Below are positions 36,403-37,572 of a DNA stretch of 37,572 nucleotides, one piece after another; positions within the stretch are counted from its first letter, which is position 1; each line of letters starts with the position of its first letter. This DNA comes from Candidatus Yanofskyibacteriota bacterium (GTDB taxonomy: Bacteria > Patescibacteriota > Minisyncoccia > 2-02-FULL-40-12 > GWA2-44-9). Below the pieces are notes generated by a model that was not told where the DNA came from, ran no database searches, and saw only the letters and a program-made list of their open reading frames with translations. The position numbers and the translations under genes were made by a program. Location of the stretch: contig JACPNL010000027.1 in NCBI GenBank assembly GCA_016185505.1, positions 1 to 37,572 of the forward strand. The letters run 5' to 3'.

Positions 36403-37080
36403 CATGTTTCTCCACATATCGCTACATGGCACGGACTATATCATCACCCCGATTTAAATCGGGGGGTCGGCGTGTAGTCTCTGAGGGGACTAAATGTGTA
36501 ACTGACTAGCTAATTGCTTAGCTTTGAGGAATCCTTCAGGCCCTATATGTTCTTTTCTTTCTTTCATTTTAGCAATTTCGACAAATTTCTCAAACGCTTT
36601 TACTTTCTTAGGAAGTTTCAATCGATATCTTTGAAAAAACGGTATTATGACTTTAAATATTGATTCGGTATCAGCCACTTGAAAACGCAATTGGTCTGAA
36701 AATTTCTCTCTTTTTTCTTTTTTTAGACTGATATTACCGCAACCAAACCAATCTCTCAAGTCATATAAGATTCTTCCATCAATAACGTTGAGATCAATTC
36801 CAAACACCATTCTTACATCGTGACAATTCCAACCTCGGGATTTATTTATTCTAGCGCTTACTGAAAAATAACCCTCTCCGTCGGCAAGACCCACAATATA
36901 ATCTGGGGTTAACTTCACATTTAGTCTTCCCTGCTGATTGACTGCACTAGAAGCTTTGTTACTTAAAGACATAATCAAATTATATCATAAAAGTAGCTCT
37001 AGATACACAGTGTTTCCAGCAAACAGCCAACTTTTTTTATCAAGATTACTCTTGACAAGTCGCAACGTCTTTTTAGACCA
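36403..37080 (-). mobile_element. Group I intron in 16S rRNA at E. coli position 1498/1499
   Basis: The 5' exon ends AAGTCGT (37087-37081). The intron contains GCGACTT (37063-37057), which pairs with it to form P1 with the required terminal U-G pair. The intron ends in G (36403) before AACAAGG. R-like (TCAGAGACTACACG, 36484-36471) and S-like (GATATAGTCCGTG, 36443-36429) elements can form P7, with a CCCCGATTTAAATCGGGG P8 hairpin between. It is 678 bases long and carries a homing endonuclease gene. Confidence 0.9.
36490..36972 (-). CDS. LAGLIDADG homing endonuclease (intron-encoded)
   Basis: The ATG at 36970-36972 (TATAAT about 10 bases upstream) is preferred to the TTG six bases earlier. The 160-residue product has one LAGLIDADG motif (IVGLADGEGYFSVS, about residues 26-39) and a later half with FRVQVADTESIFKVIIPFF-like features and a basic C-terminus. 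A single motif implies a homodimer cutting a near-palindromic target in intronless 16S genes. It lies wholly within the intron, between P-helices. Confidence 0.93.
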   Translation of the reverse strand: MSLSNKASSAVNQQGRLNVKLTPDYIVGLADGEGYFSVSARINKSRGWNCHDVRMVFGIDLNVIDGRILYDLRDWFGCGNISLKKEKREKFSDQLRFQVADTESIFKVIIPFFQRYRLKLPKKVKAFEKFVEIAKMKERKEHIGPEGFLKAKQLASQLHI

Positions 37081-37502
37081 ACGACTTATCCCGTGTCACC
37101 GATCTTACCGTAGCTCCACATAAAAACGCGGATCTTTGGGTATTACCGGCTCCCCTGGATTGACGGGCAGTGAGTCCAAAATTCGAGAACGTATTCACCG
37201 CAGCATTCTGATCTGCGATTACTAGCAATTCCGGCTTCATGGAGGCAAGTTGCAGCCTCCAATCCGAACTGGGGACGCTTTTGATGGGATTAGCTCCGCC
37301 TCGCGGCTTGGCAACCCATTGTAACGTCCATTGTATCATGTGTGTAGCCCAGGGCATCAGAGGGCCACGCTGACTTAACGTCATCCCCACCTTCCTCTCC
37401 GTTACCGAAGCAGTCCTGCCTGACAAATATAACAGACGGTAGGGGTTGCGCTCGTTAATTCACTTAAGAAAACCATTCACATGACGAGCTGACGACCGTA
37501 TG

Positions 37503-37572
37503 CTTCCACTATTACTAATGGTACGGACTATACTTTCATCCTATTAATTCTACATTCTCAATAGGAGCCAAC
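37503..37572 (-). mobile_element. 3' end of a second group I intron in 16S rRNA (near E. coli 1053), partial
   Basis: On the minus strand, 16S sequence resumes at CATACGGTCGTCAGCTCG (from 37502). The sequence before it does not match 16S but contains GATGAAAGTATAGTCCGTACC (as GATGAAAGTATAG + TCCGTACC, 37541-37521), an S-like element nearly identical in form to that of the first intron, and it ends in G at 37503. The rest lies outside the window. Confidence 0.75.

Larger units (their letters stand above)
36359..37572 (-). rRNA. rrs: 16S rRNA gene, 3' part, with group I introns (5' part outside window)
   Basis: The minus strand ends GGATCACCTCCTTT with an intact anti-Shine-Dalgarno and helix 45 (GGTTGC-GGAA-GCAGC type). 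Exons cover about E. coli 1054-1498 (37081-37502) and 1499 to the end (36359-36402). Conserved marks: AACGAGCGCAACCC, ATACAATGG, GCTAGTAATCG and GGTGAATACGTTC. The decoding-site segment around 1393-1400 carries unusual changes (GGACTCACTGCCCGTC instead of GTACACACCGCCCGTC). Helix 35/36 is also divergent. Orientation is leftward, and no 23S follows. Confidence 0.95.

Noticed and set aside
37073-37426. Minus-strand open frame of 117 codons
   Set aside because: It lies within the 16S rRNA exon, in clearly recognisable rRNA sequence.

Overview
The window looks like a chromosomal segment of a Candidate Phyla Radiation (Patescibacteria, Parcubacteria-like) bacterium. The reasons are: a very divergent 16S rRNA gene interrupted by group I introns, one of which encodes a LAGLIDADG endonuclease; a split transketolase; bS21, YqeY, HIT and HisS packed together; many short proteins of unknown function; and intergenic gaps full of short palindromes. 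Placement is by inference from gene content and rRNA divergence. No search was run. The two ends differ in style: the left edge carries a G+C-rich gene of unknown function, and the right edge is the 3' part of the 16S gene.

Layout from left to right. Positions 1-618 hold a partial unknown gene with a structured leader, followed by a CxxC mini-protein and a DUF4258/DUF2283-like pair. Positions 1683-5718 are mostly translation and secretion: yqeY, rpsU, a HIT hydrolase, hisS, a four-helix-bundle protein, lepB and a zinc-ribbon protein. Positions 5862-9996 hold a CYTH plus P-loop fusion, pth, a TM-helix channel-like protein carrying a perfect 105-bp tandem duplication, small Zn-finger and winged-helix proteins, and a RelE/ParE-type toxin-antitoxin pair. 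Positions 10011-19361 hold hppA (proton-pumping pyrophosphatase), a GDPD, rmuC, sppA, deoC, prs, a GNAT/Ate-like transferase, an Mpl-like ligase and tRNA-Ala. Positions 19481-20885 hold an ErpA/IscA-type protein, a HAD hydrolase and tRNA-Ile. Positions 21074-27092 form a beta-oxidation block: acyl-CoA dehydrogenase, an enoyl-CoA hydratase/acyl-CoA dehydrogenase fusion, 3-hydroxyacyl-CoA dehydrogenase and thiolase. Each of these genes is followed by its own terminator-like hairpin. Positions 27281-35925 hold a cysteine-free UDG, split transketolase plus GAPDH, an unknown exported protein, rnhB, a TrmH-type methyltransferase, a SIMPL protein and purF. Positions 36359-37572 are the 16S rRNA with one complete and one partial group I intron.

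Metabolically, GAPDH, transketolase, DeoC, Prs and PurF sit on the route between triose phosphates, pentose phosphates, PRPP and purines. HppA would recover energy from pyrophosphate. The beta-oxidation block is the metabolic surprise for such an organism.

The most striking pattern is not a gene. Many short G+C-rich palindromes from several families are inserted in frame inside protein-coding genes (pth, both transketolase halves, gap, rnhB, HIT, a winged-helix gene, the GNAT/Ate-like gene), and at least four sit in the single trmH-like gene. Two families recur in different genes in the same reading frame, giving identical or similar peptides ([13 protein letters not shown] in pth and trmH; DPVVE... 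in trmH and the GNAT/Ate-like gene). Related palindromes also occur between genes. This resembles the Rickettsia palindromic elements in behaviour and is the best candidate here for an undescribed system.
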